Positions 45,301 through 56,802 of a stretch of DNA of 64,000 nt are shown here, piece after piece (position 1 is the first letter of the stretch; each line of letters starts with the position of its first letter). The position numbers and the translations under genes were made by a program. Below the pieces are notes generated by a model. It made no database searches, was not told the origin of the DNA, and saw only the letters and a list, made by a program, of their open reading frames with translations. The DNA is from Neocallimastix lanati (nom. inval.) (lineage: Eukaryota; Neocallimastigomycota; Neocallimastigomycetes; Neocallimastigales; Neocallimastigaceae), in the NCBI GenBank assembly GCA_016946835.1, contig JACVTC010000192.1, forward strand, positions 167,501 through 231,500, in the 5' to 3' direction.

Positions 45301-46679
45301 TATTTGCTAATAGAGAACCGTCAAATAATCGCCACCTTAAATGGGTTACAGAACTATCAATATTAAATGTTAAAATTCAATTTCAAGAGGGGAAGAGGAA
45401 CGTTATTGCCGATGCTTTATCCAGATTACCTACAAAAGAAATAAATGAAAATAAAGAAATATTAAATGCATTAGTAAATAATAACGTTTCTTCCAATAAT
45501 AATAACGACAGTATAAATAAATTTATGAATGAATTTATAAATAAAAGAATTATAAATATTGATGGTATTGAATACTATAAGCAAGGAGAAAATATAAGGA
45601 AAATAATTAAGAATAAAACAAAACAGTTTGAATTAATCAAAGACGCACATCAAATTGGCCATGAAGGTATTTATAAAACATACAATAGGTTAAAACGTGA
45701 TTATTACTGGAAATCAATGAAGAATGATGTGCACAATTTTATTAAAAGCTGTCATCGCTGTCAAATATACAGACCTCAATCGCTTAACAAAAATGTGGAA
45801 AGTATCGCTACACCTCCTGGTTATCCATTCTCTAGAGTTGGGTTAGATATCATTGGACCACTGCCACCTACAAGAAATAATAATAAATATATAATCGTAT
45901 TAGTAGATTATCTAACAAAGTGGGTAGAAGCGGAACCATTGAAAACGGTTGAAGCAGAAGATGTTATAAAATTTTTAAAATCGGTATTTTCTCGTCATGG
46001 AATACCAGAAATACTTATTACAGATAATGGTCCACAATTCATCGCGGATAAAACCAAAGCTTTTCTTGACCTTCATGATATATATGTACATTATATAACA
46101 ACTTACCATCCAGCATCAAATGGAGAAGTAGAGAATCGAAATAAAGAGATAAGTAAATACCTACGATTACTTGGAAAATCTACCGATACTTGGGATGAAA
46201 CTCTATACAGCGCTTTATGGGCTTTAAGAACCTGTAAGAATGAGGTTACAAAATATAGTAGCTTTGAATTATTATATGGAAGAAGAGACTTACAACCCTT
46301 TGAATTAACTTTAAATATAGAAAGAAGAAATGAAATGGAAAGTGAAGAAGAATATTGGTTAAGAAAATTTATTACTCACGATAAATGGATCAAAGAAGCC
46401 ATTAACAATATAGAAACAGCTAACAAATTATGGGAAGATCGTAGAAAACAAATTAAAAGATTGCGGGCTTGCTACAAACCTGGAGATTTAGTTTTAGTAA
46501 AAGTATTTAATAGACGGAAGTTGGATCCTTTTTTTACTGGACCGTTAAAAATTGTTAAACAAGAATTGAATACAGTCACAGTATGCGATCCAATTACAGG
46601 AGAAATAGCCAATCGTAATATTCATCTGAAAAACGTTATTCCTTACTTCACTGAAATAAATTTGGAAGAAGAAGAATAA
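42309..46679 (+). CDS. pol: Pol polyprotein of element G (PR-RT-RNase H-integrase)
   Basis: 1456 residues from the first ATG, with the frame open upstream to gag. Residues 1-330 are a low-complexity, Asn-rich linker (AAT/AAC repeats), much longer than in element A. Protease with FLDTCASVN near 408; reverse transcriptase from about 608 with YIDD near 771; RNase H with RTDAS near 917; integrase with HQIGHEGIY near 1112, CHRC near 1147, GLDIIGPLP near 1180, TDNGPQF near 1237 and ENRNKE near 1275; GPY/F-type end GPLKIVKQELNT near 1410. No chromodomain. All RT and integrase motifs are present, so this may be an active copy. Confidence 0.9.
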   Translation: MFKNNDSCNNKNNIMTMVDDQTILPIINNSVNEKQNCNYLNINNNSNTTQNILNRPIEIVAAATRNSRNNISKYNEKPYNRKEVRFNLKDNPKPIQTAAMSHNNSNKNNNSINNYNIKNKNNTNYSNTNVNNNYNNINNHNNNRNNDHENKNMNNNNNKINYNIDNNNDNNNDNNNEENNIYNTFKENIDINNDDYITNNINTSQTVESGSIESNEDVIMIEESENDENNVDVDESNNIKNHNKSLPDNEENSIRANNTNKNETPNKKNCNTQKLEYLDPSFITEKNIRKVKNKNKEERIKDIKNKMKEMNTNTKTSETPMKQPEKHIKLMEKFGDYYIQDLIKEIASTDVITKLVYLLDLFPKFRTEFLKALKLTPKQTITNVMTVITKHKIIKVNGKVENNDCEIFLDTCASVNVITRSALNKLKINKSSIGRISETIFQAYSNSSIDSDIYDLQVSIGSRTFNEYFRVIEKDDIFDILIGVDSLKNNRFDINLVDDTLYYIDENNNYIKLADLFYDINLNNTYKDDEEIEKHQTTKSEPFLLTITVTNDKEITNTNELPNTKEHLINEIISSVPDNFKNEISKIFSKFKNVIAIKIDDLGKSKLLPHKIDLIPQSTPIKLKAYRLSKAQTKALKKILIKLIENKLIEPSYSSWAFPVVLVPKKNGDWRMCVDFRALNNITIKDSYALPLIDDILMFIGKNAKILSTIDLFSGYHQVPMNPDDKDKTTFTTMFGNYKFCVMPFGLCNAPATFQREMNRIFFDLIGVCLFVYIDDLVIFSDSIESHIKHLTMVFQILADNGLKINLEKCSFFKTKVTLLGHTLSTQGISPIPDKVKVIVNWLPPKNITQLKSFLGAIGYYRKFVKNFAQIAKPLFNLLKKDVRYVWSNDCNYAFEKLKKTLTMAPILVPPDYSKPFIIRTDASRDGLGGVLLQVKENSIEVPIYFESRTLSSSESNYSVTDLEGKAIFHCVKKFKPYFSGSSFPTIVYTDRKPLVSIFANREPSNNRHLKWVTELSILNVKIQFQEGKRNVIADALSRLPTKEINENKEILNALVNNNVSSNNNNDSINKFMNEFINKRIINIDGIEYYKQGENIRKIIKNKTKQFELIKDAHQIGHEGIYKTYNRLKRDYYWKSMKNDVHNFIKSCHRCQIYRPQSLNKNVESIATPPGYPFSRVGLDIIGPLPPTRNNNKYIIVLVDYLTKWVEAEPLKTVEAEDVIKFLKSVFSRHGIPEILITDNGPQFIADKTKAFLDLHDIYVHYITTYHPASNGEVENRNKEISKYLRLLGKSTDTWDETLYSALWALRTCKNEVTKYSSFELLYGRRDLQPFELTLNIERRNEMESEEEYWLRKFITHDKWIKEAINNIETANKLWEDRRKQIKRLRACYKPGDLVLVKVFNRRKLDPFFTGPLKIVKQELNTVTVCDPITGEIANRNIHLKNVIPYFTEINLEEEE

Positions 46680-46852
46680 ATCAGATAGTTATAACGATAG
46701 TTATAAATAAACATTATAATAATATATATAATATAATTATATATATATAAAAAAAAAAAAAAAAAAAATAATAATAATTCAAATTGTTCAATTATTAATA
46801 ATATATCCATATATATGATAAACTAAAATATTAATATAGTTATAAGAGACAG

Positions 46853-46892
<40 letters not shown>

Positions 46893-47514
46893 ATAATAAA
46901 AATAAAAATAAAATATAAGAATAGTATATAGAATACAGATATATGAATAGAATAATATACAATAATATTATATAAATATAATAATAAAATAATAATACAT
47001 AAATATAATAATAAATAAATATATCAGTGAAATATGAATGTTTAAAAAAAATATAATTATAATTAACATAATTAGGTATAAAATAATATTATAATATACA
47101 TAAAGATAAATATAATAGATAGATACAATAATAATTTATAATAATAAAAAAGGAAGATAAACACTTAATGAATACTGGACACAATTACAAATAACGAACC
47201 CGAAGAATAGATTTACAATATTAATCATAAATTATAATTTATTTTTTTTTAGATTTATTTACAATGGAGTTAAAATATAAATAATAATAGTAATAAAAAT
47301 AAAAAATGTAACATTACAGTATACATATTTTAATATATAGATAGAAATATACAATATAATTATATTTAAATAGATTAGTAAATAATAAGTAATTATTCCA
47401 ATTTCAAAATCCCAAATTGCTAATTTGAAATTTCAAAATTAAAAATAAATAAAAATATATATAGGAAATGAATAAATAAAAAATAATATTATATAATAAT
47501 ATTAGTATACTAAC

Positions 47515-47566
<52 letters not shown>

Positions 47567-47675
47567 ATATATATATACATTATAACTTTATAAGATTAAT
47601 AGGATAGTAATTAACCAATAGGAAAATTATAAAAAAAAAAAAAAAAAAAATTTATATATATAATATAAACTTGAG
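46680..47675. repeat. A/T simple sequence in the 3' region of element G
   Basis: Almost 1 kb of AT-rich sequence with A runs at 46751-46767, 46857-46890, 47517-47563 and 47631-47650. Probably 3' untranslated region; no gene seen. Confidence 0.75.
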
Positions 47676-47714
47676 GACTTCAAGGGACGAAGTCTATACT
47701 AAGTGGGGGCGTTT
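47676..47714 (+). promoter_or_regulatory. 3' hairpin and polypurine tract of element G
   Basis: GACTTC, loop AAGGGAC, GAAGTC at 47676-47694, then AAGTGGGGGCGTTT just before the LTR. Nearly identical to elements B and C. Confidence 0.8.
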
Positions 47715-48233
47715 TGCTACAGTATTTAAATAAAAATGAAAATTGTCAATAAAATTGTAATAAAATATAATAATTAATTATATCACAATAATAAATAATA
47801 ATATAAAATTATTCAAATTTATTTAATTAATTAACAGCTAATAGGATTTAAATTATAGTAAATTAAAAGTATAAAAAGAAAAATTATTATAAATTTTTTA
47901 AAGGGTGGTTTTTTTTTGGAGAAAATAGATATACATTAGTTAAGATAAATATATTCGGGGAATATATTTATTTATAAAATATAATATAGTAATAAGTTAG
48001 AAATAAATAGTTAATAAGATTTTTTTATAATACTTTATTATAAAATTGTATTACGACATAATAAATTAAATAAAATAAAATAAAACGACAAAAATAATTC
48101 TTAAAATTCTGTTTTAAAATAAAGTGTGTAGTAATTATATATTTCTATATTAGAATATACTATTTTATTTTATACTATCTTGCAAACTCACAAAAATATT
48201 GATACTAAAATATTAATAATAAAGATTAATAAA
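47715..48233 (+). repeat. 3' LTR of element G
   Basis: TGCTACAGTATTT through GATTAATAAAA, matching the 5' LTR but lacking its last ten or so bases; the second copy of the 64-bp flank follows directly. Confidence 0.9.
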
Positions 48234-48297
48234 AAAGGTTCAGCCCGATGGTTATGGTAACTTACCATTGAACCATAGTTACTAATTTACTAGTTAA
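48234..48297. repeat. 64-bp direct repeat, right copy
   Basis: Identical to 40191-40254. It is followed at once by an LTR of family 3 starting TGATACGG. Confidence 0.95.
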
Positions 48298-48792
48298 TGA
48301 TACGGTACCACCATAAATACCATAATTTAGTGAAATTTAGGTTAGTGAAATCTTATTGGTTAATAATAATTTAGTAATAATATATATAGTTAGTAAATAA
48401 TAATAGTTTAAGGAATGGTTCTTTTATTAATATTAATTTAGTTTATTAATAATTTAACCTATAGACATGTTTATTAGTATAGTTTAGTGTAGTTTTATAT
48501 TTAGTTTACATTAATAATATGATAGATTTTAGTAATTAATTATATTTTATTGAATGATTTAATTATATTTTAACTAATTAACAACTATTTATATTGATGA
48601 TGTATTTTTATTGATGAATGATAATAAATAAATAAAATAAATAAACTAAATATTAAAGTGTGAATATTATTATTGTGTGTATTATTCTATATAATATTAG
48701 AATATATTATTTTGTCAATTATTCCCTACTGTTATCGTCCAAATAAAATAAAATAAATATTGATATTGATGTTTAATAAAAATATCGTATCA
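48298..48792 (+). repeat. Solo LTR, family 3
   Basis: 495 bp, TGATACGGTACCACC to ATCGTATCA. A second copy lies reversed at 57775-58247. Its start and end words resemble family 1, so the two families are probably related. Confidence 0.85.
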
Positions 48793-48795
48793 TTA

Positions 48796-49286
48796 TGAGT
48801 TTCGTTACAATCTATATATTAAATATTATAATTCTTTTTATAAACAATTAAAATAGTTAAATACAATAATATAAATAATATAGTTTATAACTTTATATAT
48901 TTGTTATAATAATAATTTTTATTTAATATTTTTATAGTTGATTATACAACGTTGAAAAATATTTTTAATTGTTATAATTCATTATTTTTCTAAATAAATT
49001 CTCTTAATAAATTTCATAATTATTTTATAAATTAATTTCTAAAGAACTAATTATTCCATATAAAAAATTTTATATTTATATTATTATTATAGTTGGTGTA
49101 ACTATATTTTCCAATCAAATGTATATAAATATTACTAAATAATATTATTATAATAATAAAAATTATTATAATTATTTAATATTATGAATAAGATTATTAT
49201 TAAGTTATTACTATTTAATTATTTTAATATTTAAAATATTATAAAATCTTTTACTATTTCTTAATATATATTATTATTATTTATCA
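48796..49286. repeat. LTR-like unit, TGAGTTTCG...TTATCA
   Basis: 491 bp between two LTRs, 3 bp from the left one and 4 bp (TTTG) from the right one. No coding capacity. Confidence 0.45.
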
Positions 49287-49290
49287 TTTG

Positions 49291-49894
49291 TGATACAATA
49301 CAGCTAGAAATAAGCAAGAAAATTAACAAAAGAGAAAATCCTATAATAATATAGTGAAAAATAATTACAATATATAATATACTAAATCATTATATAAATA
49401 GATTAAAATTAATTAGACAGCCAATAATATTCAAGATAAAATTAATTAATAAATTTAAAAGAGAATGAAATAAAAGTTAAAGAGAGAGTTTTCTTGTTGT
49501 TTTAAAAATTCTAATTGAGTAAAATAATAGTTTTAGAGAACTTATAGTTTAGTTTAAATAATTAAGTAATTACTTATAGTTAAAGGATAAGAGTTGAATC
49601 CTACAATTATAAGTAAAATTATTATTAAGATATTAATATAAATTGAATTATTAGAGATAATTAATAATTATTATATTCAGAGGAATATAAAATATAATTG
49701 TAATAATTTATGTAAAATTAAATAAATAAATAAAAACAAGATTTAAAAAGGAAATAAATAAATTTTATTATTTGTTTAAATTATTATTTATTATCTTTGA
49801 GTTGGAATATATTATTTTATAAATTCCCTATTTACTCGACCTCGTTATAATTAAATAAATTAAAATTTGATACTTTATTACTTATATTGTATCA
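49291..49894 (+). repeat. Solo LTR, TGATACAAT...ATTGTATCA
   Basis: 604 bp with 9-bp terminal inverted repeats TGATACAAT/ATTGTATCA and TTTG on both sides (49287-49290 and 49895-49898), a clean target duplication. The right TTTG is followed immediately by element H. Orientation is not certain. Confidence 0.75.
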
Positions 49895-49898
49895 TTTG

Positions 49899-50877
49899 TG
49901 CGTAATAATTTAATTATAAAATGTAATTAAATTATTAATCGTTAATATTAGCTCTAACCGCTAATATTAAGGATTAGAAAAGAATCATACTTACCTATGA
50001 TTCAAATCTAATTACTTGGAGTTTATTATAGCAAATATAATAAACGAAACACTAAACTTAGAAAGAGAGTCGGTTTATATTTTGTGAAATTCTTTTATTA
50101 AACAATTTATTTTTTTATTAATATAAAAGTAGTTAAAAATATTTATTTTATTATTATTGTTATTATTATTATTTATTATATTTGTTATAATAATAACTCT
50201 TGATTTCTCAAAGAGAACTCAAGAGCCTTATTTATACTTTTTTGTCAAAATAAGGTTAAAATCAAAAGGGGTTCTAATCTTAACAATTCTCTTATCTAGG
50301 AAAAGATTAGATAGAAAAACCTAGATAAGCTTTTGATCGATATTCTATCCATATCGATCATGGTATTAATTAAGTAAAACCAATTACTTTATGGAAGTAA
50401 TTGGAAAAACCTTAATTAACCGATTGGTTAATCTAATCTAATGATTGAAAATAAAAGAATAAGAATAAAAGATATTTCGATCATATAAATATGAATTTAC
50501 ATATAAGGAAAACAATATATAAATAATATTAAATTATGTATTAAACAAAATATAAGATACATTATAAAATACAGAATACATTATACAATATAGAGTAATG
50601 TTTTAATTACATAGTTTAATTTAACTAAATTACTAAACTAATAAATTTAATATCTAAATGAATGATTAAATAAATTATTATTATTATTTAAATGTATAAA
50701 AATTATTTATCTAAATAATTTCTAATACTAAATTAAATAAATATTTAATATATTATTAAATAAATTATTAATTATAATTAAGTGTACGAAAGTAATATGA
50801 TCTAAATAAAATTATATTATTATAACTTAACTAAGAAATTATAATTATTTTGTTAAAAATAATTATAGATTCTTACA
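49899..50877 (-). repeat. 3' LTR of element H (family 2 relative)
   Basis: 979 bp; the minus strand starts TGTAAGAATCTATAATTATT. It contains the CTCTTGAGTT / GAAATCAAGAG hairpin and AAGAGTTATTAT, the sequence complementary to the element's primer-binding site. Confidence 0.85.
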
Positions 50878-50886
50878 TTGCTCCCT

Positions 50887-53120
50887 TTAAGGTGATGGTT
50901 CCTTTAATCCTTTGTCTCTTTCAGTATAAGGCTCCAACTGCGAGATATGAAATACCGGATGTAAATGAAGATTTTCTGGTAGTTCGAGCCGGTAGTTCAT
51001 TCTTTCCCTCACTTCTATGATTTTAAAGGGTCCGAGATACTGATTAGAAAGTTTTTTTGAAGGTTCATTAGTGAAATAATACCTTTTCAACCAAACCATG
51101 TCGTTAATATGGAAAGTAGGGCCAGAAGCTTTCTTAGGGTCACCAAACTTTTTGAAATCTTCTTTAGCTTTAACAAGGTGCTTTTTAAGGGCATCAAAAT
51201 GGGCGGACCAATCCCTAGTAAGAACAGAGGCGTTATCTTTTAAAAGAACCTGAGGAGAATCAATATTGCATACTGGATTAAACCCATAATTAGCACAGAA
51301 GGGCGACATGTTAATAGATTTGTGAAATGAGTTGTTATAAGCCATTTCACAAAGAGGTAAATAAATACACCATTCATTTTGGGCAGTAGAACAATAACAT
51401 CTCAAGTATTGTTCAATTACCGAATTAGCCCTTTCAACTTGACCATTGGTTTGTTGGTGATGAGCAGTTGCAAGTCTCGGTTTAGTATTTAGTGCGGAGC
51501 AGAGTGAGGTCCAAAATTCAGAGGAGAATTGGGAGCCATGATCAGAGACAATGATTTTAGGGAATCCATGATATCGAAAAACGTTGTAAAGGAGCATTTT
51601 GGCGGTCAGGTCAGCGGAAGGGACGTCGGAGCAAGGTACTAAATGGATCATCTTTGTTAAGTGATCCGAAACCACCATAATACATGTGCAATCTTGTGAA
51701 CTAGGTAAAGAGACTATAAAATCAACACCAATAATTTCCCATGGTTTATTGGGAACAGGCAACGGTTGAATTTTTCCGTAGGGTTTATGCCTACGAATTT
51801 TACACCTAGCACAAGTTGAACAAGAAAGAACATAATTATGAATATCTTTCTTCATATTTGGCCACCAGTAATATCTCTTGATTTTTTCAAGAGTTTTGTC
51901 AATACCTTGGTGCCCGTTGGTGGGAGAGTCGTGAAAACTCTTCAAAATTCTTGCTCTTAAAGTGGATGGGACGATGATTCTGTTTTGGAAATGTAAGACC
52001 CCTTCATTTAAAGAATATAAAGAACTTTTAACAGTGTTTGACTTAGTTTTAATCTTTTCTAATATAGATTTGCAAAATGTGTCAGCCGTTTGGGCATCAA
52101 TCAAACTACTTATATTATCAGTGTTTGCACAACAGAAGGCATTATCATCCAATAAAGGACGGTCTTTGTTGTGGAGGGAAACCACGGATTTATAATCCGG
52201 ACGTCTCGACAACGAATCTAGTTTACCACACCTTGATCCAGGTCTGAACGAAATCCTAAAGTCAAACTTAGAAAGAAAGAGGCTCAATCTTATCTGGCGT
52301 TGGTTTAAATGTTGAGGCTTTTTAAAATATAATAAATTCCTGTGATCTGTAATGATTTGAACAGGAAACTTAGCCCTTCAAGGTGGTGACGCCAGTTTTC
52401 AAAAGCGGTGATAATAGCGAGTAGTTCCTTGTCATATATTGTATAATTTAATTCAGAAGATGACAAAGACCTAGAATGAAAAGCGACAGGGTGAAGTTCG
52501 TTATCCTTGTCACTGATTTGAGAAAGAATGCAACCCACAGCAAAATCACTGGCATCAGTTTCAACAGTGAATTCCTTATCTGGGTCGGGGTAGATAAGGA
52601 TTTCGTCTGTGGTAAAAGCAAGTTTTAATTTTTTGAAGGCATTCTCAGCATCATCATTCCATTTGAACTCGTTATTCTTCTTGAGGAGTATTCTTAAGGG
52701 TTCCATAATTATGGCGAAATTCTTTATGAATTTCCTATAGTAGTTACAGAGTCCGAGGAAACTTTGAAGTTCATTCATGTTTTTTGGAGTAGGCCATTCA
52801 AGAATTGATTTTACTTTGTTTTTATCCATAGAAAGGCCATTTATTGATACAACAAACCCTAAAAAGGTAGTTTCAGGAACGTGAAATTCACATTTTTCTA
52901 GTTTTACATAGAGACCATTTTTGACTAACGAGGAAAGGACATGATGAACATGTTTAATATGTTCAGTAAGGTTTTTCGAATATATTATAATGTCATCTAA
53001 GTCCTTGGATAACACTCCGTTGGCGGAAAAGAAGGTAGGAATAAATTCTGTTAAAGCTGTTATAAGCTTTGAGGATTCAACTTCACTTGGAATTTGGGCG
53101 TTATTACTATTGGATTCCAT
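50887..53120 (-). pseudogene. Gag-pol remnant of element H
   Basis: Recognisable: a short gag-like N-terminus; late reverse transcriptase (an LDDIIIYSKN motif, LQSFLGLCNYYRKFIKNF); RNase H (VETDASDFAVG, YDKELLAI, RRPDYKSV); integrase with zinc finger (HDSPTNGHQG, CSTCARCK), IGVDFI, SDHGSQF and QTNGQVERAN; and a C-terminal GPFKIIEVRERMNYRLELP followed by HPVFHISQLEPY. No chromodomain follows. Large parts are missing; fossil. Confidence 0.85.
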
Positions 53121-53312
53121 TTTTACCTAAATTATAAATTATATTAACTATGAAATATATATATATGTTTATTATGATTATAAGGTCATAGTTAGGAAGT
53201 TTTGGCGAAAGAAAACAGTTGAATAAGAAAATACTCAAGCATTTCCAGACGATTTTCCAGAAGCACGTTAGCAGTAAACAGTAGTATGTACTTTATTACT
53301 TAATGACGGGAA

Positions 53313-53431
53313 CAGCTTGCCTATTACTGGTGTCATGTTCCCGCGTACACCACGATTGCAACCTACCACACATCGGATAGGCCAGTCCAGAGCTGCCCAG
53401 ATCGTTGCCTGTGACAGATAAACTTAATCCG
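53313..53431 (-). other. Conserved leader block of element H (shared with element A)
   Basis: On the minus strand it reads CGGATTAAGTTTATC, GGCAGCTCTGGACTG, AATCGTGG, ACGCGGG, CATGACACCA, AAGCTG in the same order and with similar spacing to 613-725. It lies upstream of the coding remnant, as in element A. Confidence 0.65.
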
Positions 53432-53644
53432 GAAACTGTTACCTAGATGCTAACATACTTCTGCTTCTAAGGTCTGTACTAAATCTTGGTTCTTCTATAT
53501 TGTTTCCTTGGCCTACTTCTTCCAGTTCTATTTCCCTAAAATCATGTAAACGTATGTTAGTGTATTTATGTGTTCTTATTATTGTTATTATTTATTTTAT
53601 TATTGCTATTTATTGTTATTTAATTTTTTATTATTTATCATTTA

Positions 53645-53792
53645 TCATTTATCATTTATTATTTACTATTATTATTTATTATTATTTATTATTATTTATT
53701 ATTATTTATTATTATTTATTATTATTTATTATTATTTATTATTATTTATTATTATTTATTATTATTTATTATTATTTATTATTATTTATTAC
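53645..53792. repeat. Tandem ATTATTTATT simple repeat
   Basis: About 12 perfect 10-bp units. Open frames across it on the plus strand are repeat translations only. Confidence 0.9.
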
Positions 53793-54160
53793 TATATATC
53801 TATTCTTTTAATTTTTTATGATTTTAATTATTTATCCAACTAATTATTACTATTTTCTTATTTTTTTAATATTTAATTTATGGTTTATATTAATTTATTC
53901 TTATAATAAATATACTAAATTATTAATGATTTTTGATCTGATTTACTAATATTATCTACTTATATTTTAATATTTAATTTATTTACTATATATTAATTTA
54001 TTATTTTAATTTCTAGATTATTCTATATAATTTATATTATTTTATTTATTATTAATCATAAAAATTTTTATTGTACTACACTAAATTATTTTGTACTACT
54101 TGATTCTAGAAATTAATTATATTATTAAATTAATTAACTATTCTATTAAACTATACTAAG

Positions 54161-54169
54161 AAGAGTTAT
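54161..54169 (-). promoter_or_regulatory. Self-priming-type primer-binding site of element H
   Basis: Directly inside the 5' LTR (minus strand) is ATAACTCTT, with no TGG. Its complement AAGAGTTAT is present in the element's 3' LTR after the CTCTTGA hairpin; the 5' LTR has a one-base variant. Compare 63248-63259. Confidence 0.65.
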
Positions 54170-55147
54170 TGTAATAATTTAATTAAAAAATTATAATTAA
54201 ATTATTAATCATTAATATTAGCTCTAACTGCTAATATTAAAGGTTTAGAAAAGAATCATACTTACCTATGGTTCTTTCTAATAATTGAGTTTATTATAAC
54301 GAATTATAATAAACGAAACACTGAAATTGATAAAGAAAAGTTTTAATTATAAAATTTGTTTTTAAAATAATTTGTTTTATTAATTATTAGAAACTTTAAA
54401 TGTTAAAACTATTTATTATTATTATTATTATATTATAATTGTTATAATAATAATTCTTGATTTCTCAAAGAGAACTCAAGAGCCTTATTTATACTTTTTT
54501 GTCAAAATAAGGTTAAAATCAAAAGGAGTTCTAATCTTAACAAATCTCTTATCTAGGAAAAGACTGGAAGAAAAACCTACATAAGTTTTTTAATCGATAT
54601 TCTATCCATATCGATCATCGCGTTAATTAAGTAAAACCGATTACTTTTAAGAAGTAATTGGAAAAACCTTAATTAATCGATTACTTAATCTAATATAATG
54701 ATCGAAAATAAAAAAATAAAATAAATGAAAATTATTTCGATCATAAAATTTAAAATTTAATCTATTTAGTTCTATTTTATAGAACTTTACATAAAAAATA
54801 TAAAACAATACATTAATAATAAAATACATGATTAATACAATACGGAATACATGATAGAATACAGAATAGTGTTTTAGTTTATGATTTAATAAGTGAAAGA
54901 AAACTAAAACTAATAAATTTAATAATTAAGTGAATAATTAAATAAATTTAATATTATTTTAAATGTATAAAAATTATTTAATTAAATAAATTTTTAATAT
55001 TAAACTAAATAAAATTTTAATATATAATTAAATAAATTATTAATTATAATTAGGTGTATAAATGAAATATGAGTTAAATAAAAGTTATATTAATTATAAC
55101 CTAAGAAAATATAATTATTTTTAACAAAATAATTATAGATTCTTACA
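54170..55147 (-). repeat. 5' LTR of element H
   Basis: 978 bp, TGTAAGAATCTATAATTATT to AATTATTACA on the minus strand. Noticeably diverged from 49899-50877, so the insertion is fairly old. ATTAA follows on its outer side, then the next LTR. Confidence 0.85.
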
Positions 55148-55152
55148 ATTAA

Positions 55153-56044
55153 TGAAATAATTCTATTAAGAACTAACTCAAAATAGAATTATTGACTACA
55201 ACTTAACGAGTAATTCATTAAGTTGAGAAAATAAAATAAGATAAATTTTTATTTACCTTTAGAGTTTATTATAAAATTAATTATAATAATAACACCAGAA
55301 GTAAGAGAAGAATTGTTTGTATAAATTTGATTTTAAAATATGTTTTTTGAATAAAATATTTTATTAATTTATTAAAGTTAAAAATATAAAATTGTTACTA
55401 TTATAACTATGTTTTTATAATAATAACTCTTGATTTCTCAAAGAGAACTCAAGAGCCTTATTTATATTTTTTTATGAAAATAAGGTTAAATAAGAAAGGG
55501 TTTTCTAATCTTAACAAATCTCTTATCTAGGAAAAGATTAGATAGAAAAACCTAGATTAGTTTTCGATCGATATTCTATCCATATCGATCATCGCATTAA
55601 TTAAGTAAAACCGATTACTTCTAAAAAGTAATTGGAAAAAATCTTAATTAACCGATTTTCCAATCTAATGATCGAAAATAGAAGAATAAAATAATAAAAG
55701 ATATTTCGATCATATAATTTATCCTTATATTAAAAATATAAAATTAAATAGTTAATAAAATACAGAATACATTATAAAATACAGAATACATTATAAAATA
55801 CAGAATACATTATAAAATACAGAATAAAATACAATACAAAATACATTAGTTACAGTAGAGAATTTAACATATTGTAAATATATTATTTAAAATTAATTAA
55901 ATAAATTTTGTTAAATTAATGAATATTTAAAATTAAATTAAATAAATTTAATAAATATTATATGTAATTAAATAAAGTTATAGCTATAATAACTTAACTA
56001 AGAAAATATAATTATTTGTTAGCAAATAATTATAGATTCTTACA
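55153..56044 (-). repeat. Solo LTR, family 2 variant
   Basis: 892 bp with ATTAA on both sides (55148-55152 and 56045-56049), a perfect 5-bp target duplication. It includes about four copies of ACAGAATACATTATAAAAT at about 55760-55815. Confidence 0.85.
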
Positions 56045-56051
56045 ATTAATT

Positions 56052-56799
56052 TGACAAACGATTCTATTATCTTAATTTGAAGTTATTACTTCAAAAGTGA
56101 TAATAGATGTATCAAGTTTGATATAAAATTTAATATAAATGAATTTGTTTTATTATTATTAATAATTAAGTTATTATTATTCTAGCTTAACACTGAATTG
56201 TTATTAATTTTTCAAAATTATACATTTCTTTTGTGTTTAGAATTAATTTTTATTATTATATTTATTAATTTTTATTATTATTTATTAATTTTTATTATTA
56301 TTTATTAATTTTTATTATTATTTATTAATATAATATTTGGTTATTATTTTTTTATTACATTTCTAATAACAACGAGAAATTAATTTTAAAAAATATTTAC
56401 AAATATTTATATTTTTACAATAATTTAAAGTATTTATAATTTTTAATAATAAAACAATTAAGAATAATTATATTTATAAAAATAAACAATAAAATAAACA
56501 AATAAACAATTAATACAAGAATTATTATAAACAAAGAATTCAAAATAATAAAAAAGAGAAAATTGTTTACAAACTATTTACTTTTAATTAAAAAGAGAAA
56601 TTAATTAACATTAGTATTTTATTATTTTAAAAATTAAAATAGAATTAAAGTATAATTTCGAGTTTTAGAATTTAATTAAAATAAATTTTTTTATTATGAT
56701 TTTAATTTCAAATTTTAATTTATTAATTTGTTGTTGAATAGGTTAGATATTATTCAAGCTTTCTAATAATTTTATGAGTAAGAATTCCAATCTGTATCA
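56052..56799. repeat. LTR-like unit, TGACAAACG...GTATCA
   Basis: About 750 bp between two LTRs, with several TTTTTATTATTATTTATTAA repeats near 56260-56330. No coding capacity. The boundaries are less certain than its neighbours'. Confidence 0.4.
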
Positions 56800-56802
56800 A
56801 AT

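Larger units (their letters stand above)
40255..48233 (+). mobile_element. Element G: Ty3/Gypsy LTR retrotransposon, looks whole in gag and pol
   Basis: LTRs of 529 bp (left) and about 519 bp (right) enclose a primer-binding site, gag, frameshift signal, pol, 3' hairpin and polypurine tract. The LTRs are nearly identical, so insertion is recent. The flanks are not a normal 4-5 bp duplication but a 64-bp direct repeat, and the right LTR stops about 10 bp short of the left one's end. Confidence 0.9.
49899..55147 (-). mobile_element. Element H: broken Tf1/sushi-like Ty3/Gypsy element
   Basis: Two family-2-type LTRs of about 979 bp enclose a self-complementary primer-binding site, a leader with the conserved block, coding remnants and a polypurine tract (AAAGGGAGCAA on the minus strand). 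It is broken and lacks a good part of gag and pol. The pol words (DHGSQF, ATAHHQQTNGQVERAN, HPVFHISQLEPY) mark a lineage separate from A-G and near the Tf1/sushi group. Confidence 0.85.

Noticed and set aside
53313-53431. Leader block as a known ribozyme or host RNA
   Set aside because: I looked for a hammerhead core, RNase P and SRP words and tRNA boxes and found none, so I left it as an unassigned conserved block.
53500-53843. Overlapping hydrophobic open frames of 91 and 103 codons
   Set aside because: Translation of the ATTATTTATT repeat; not a membrane protein gene.
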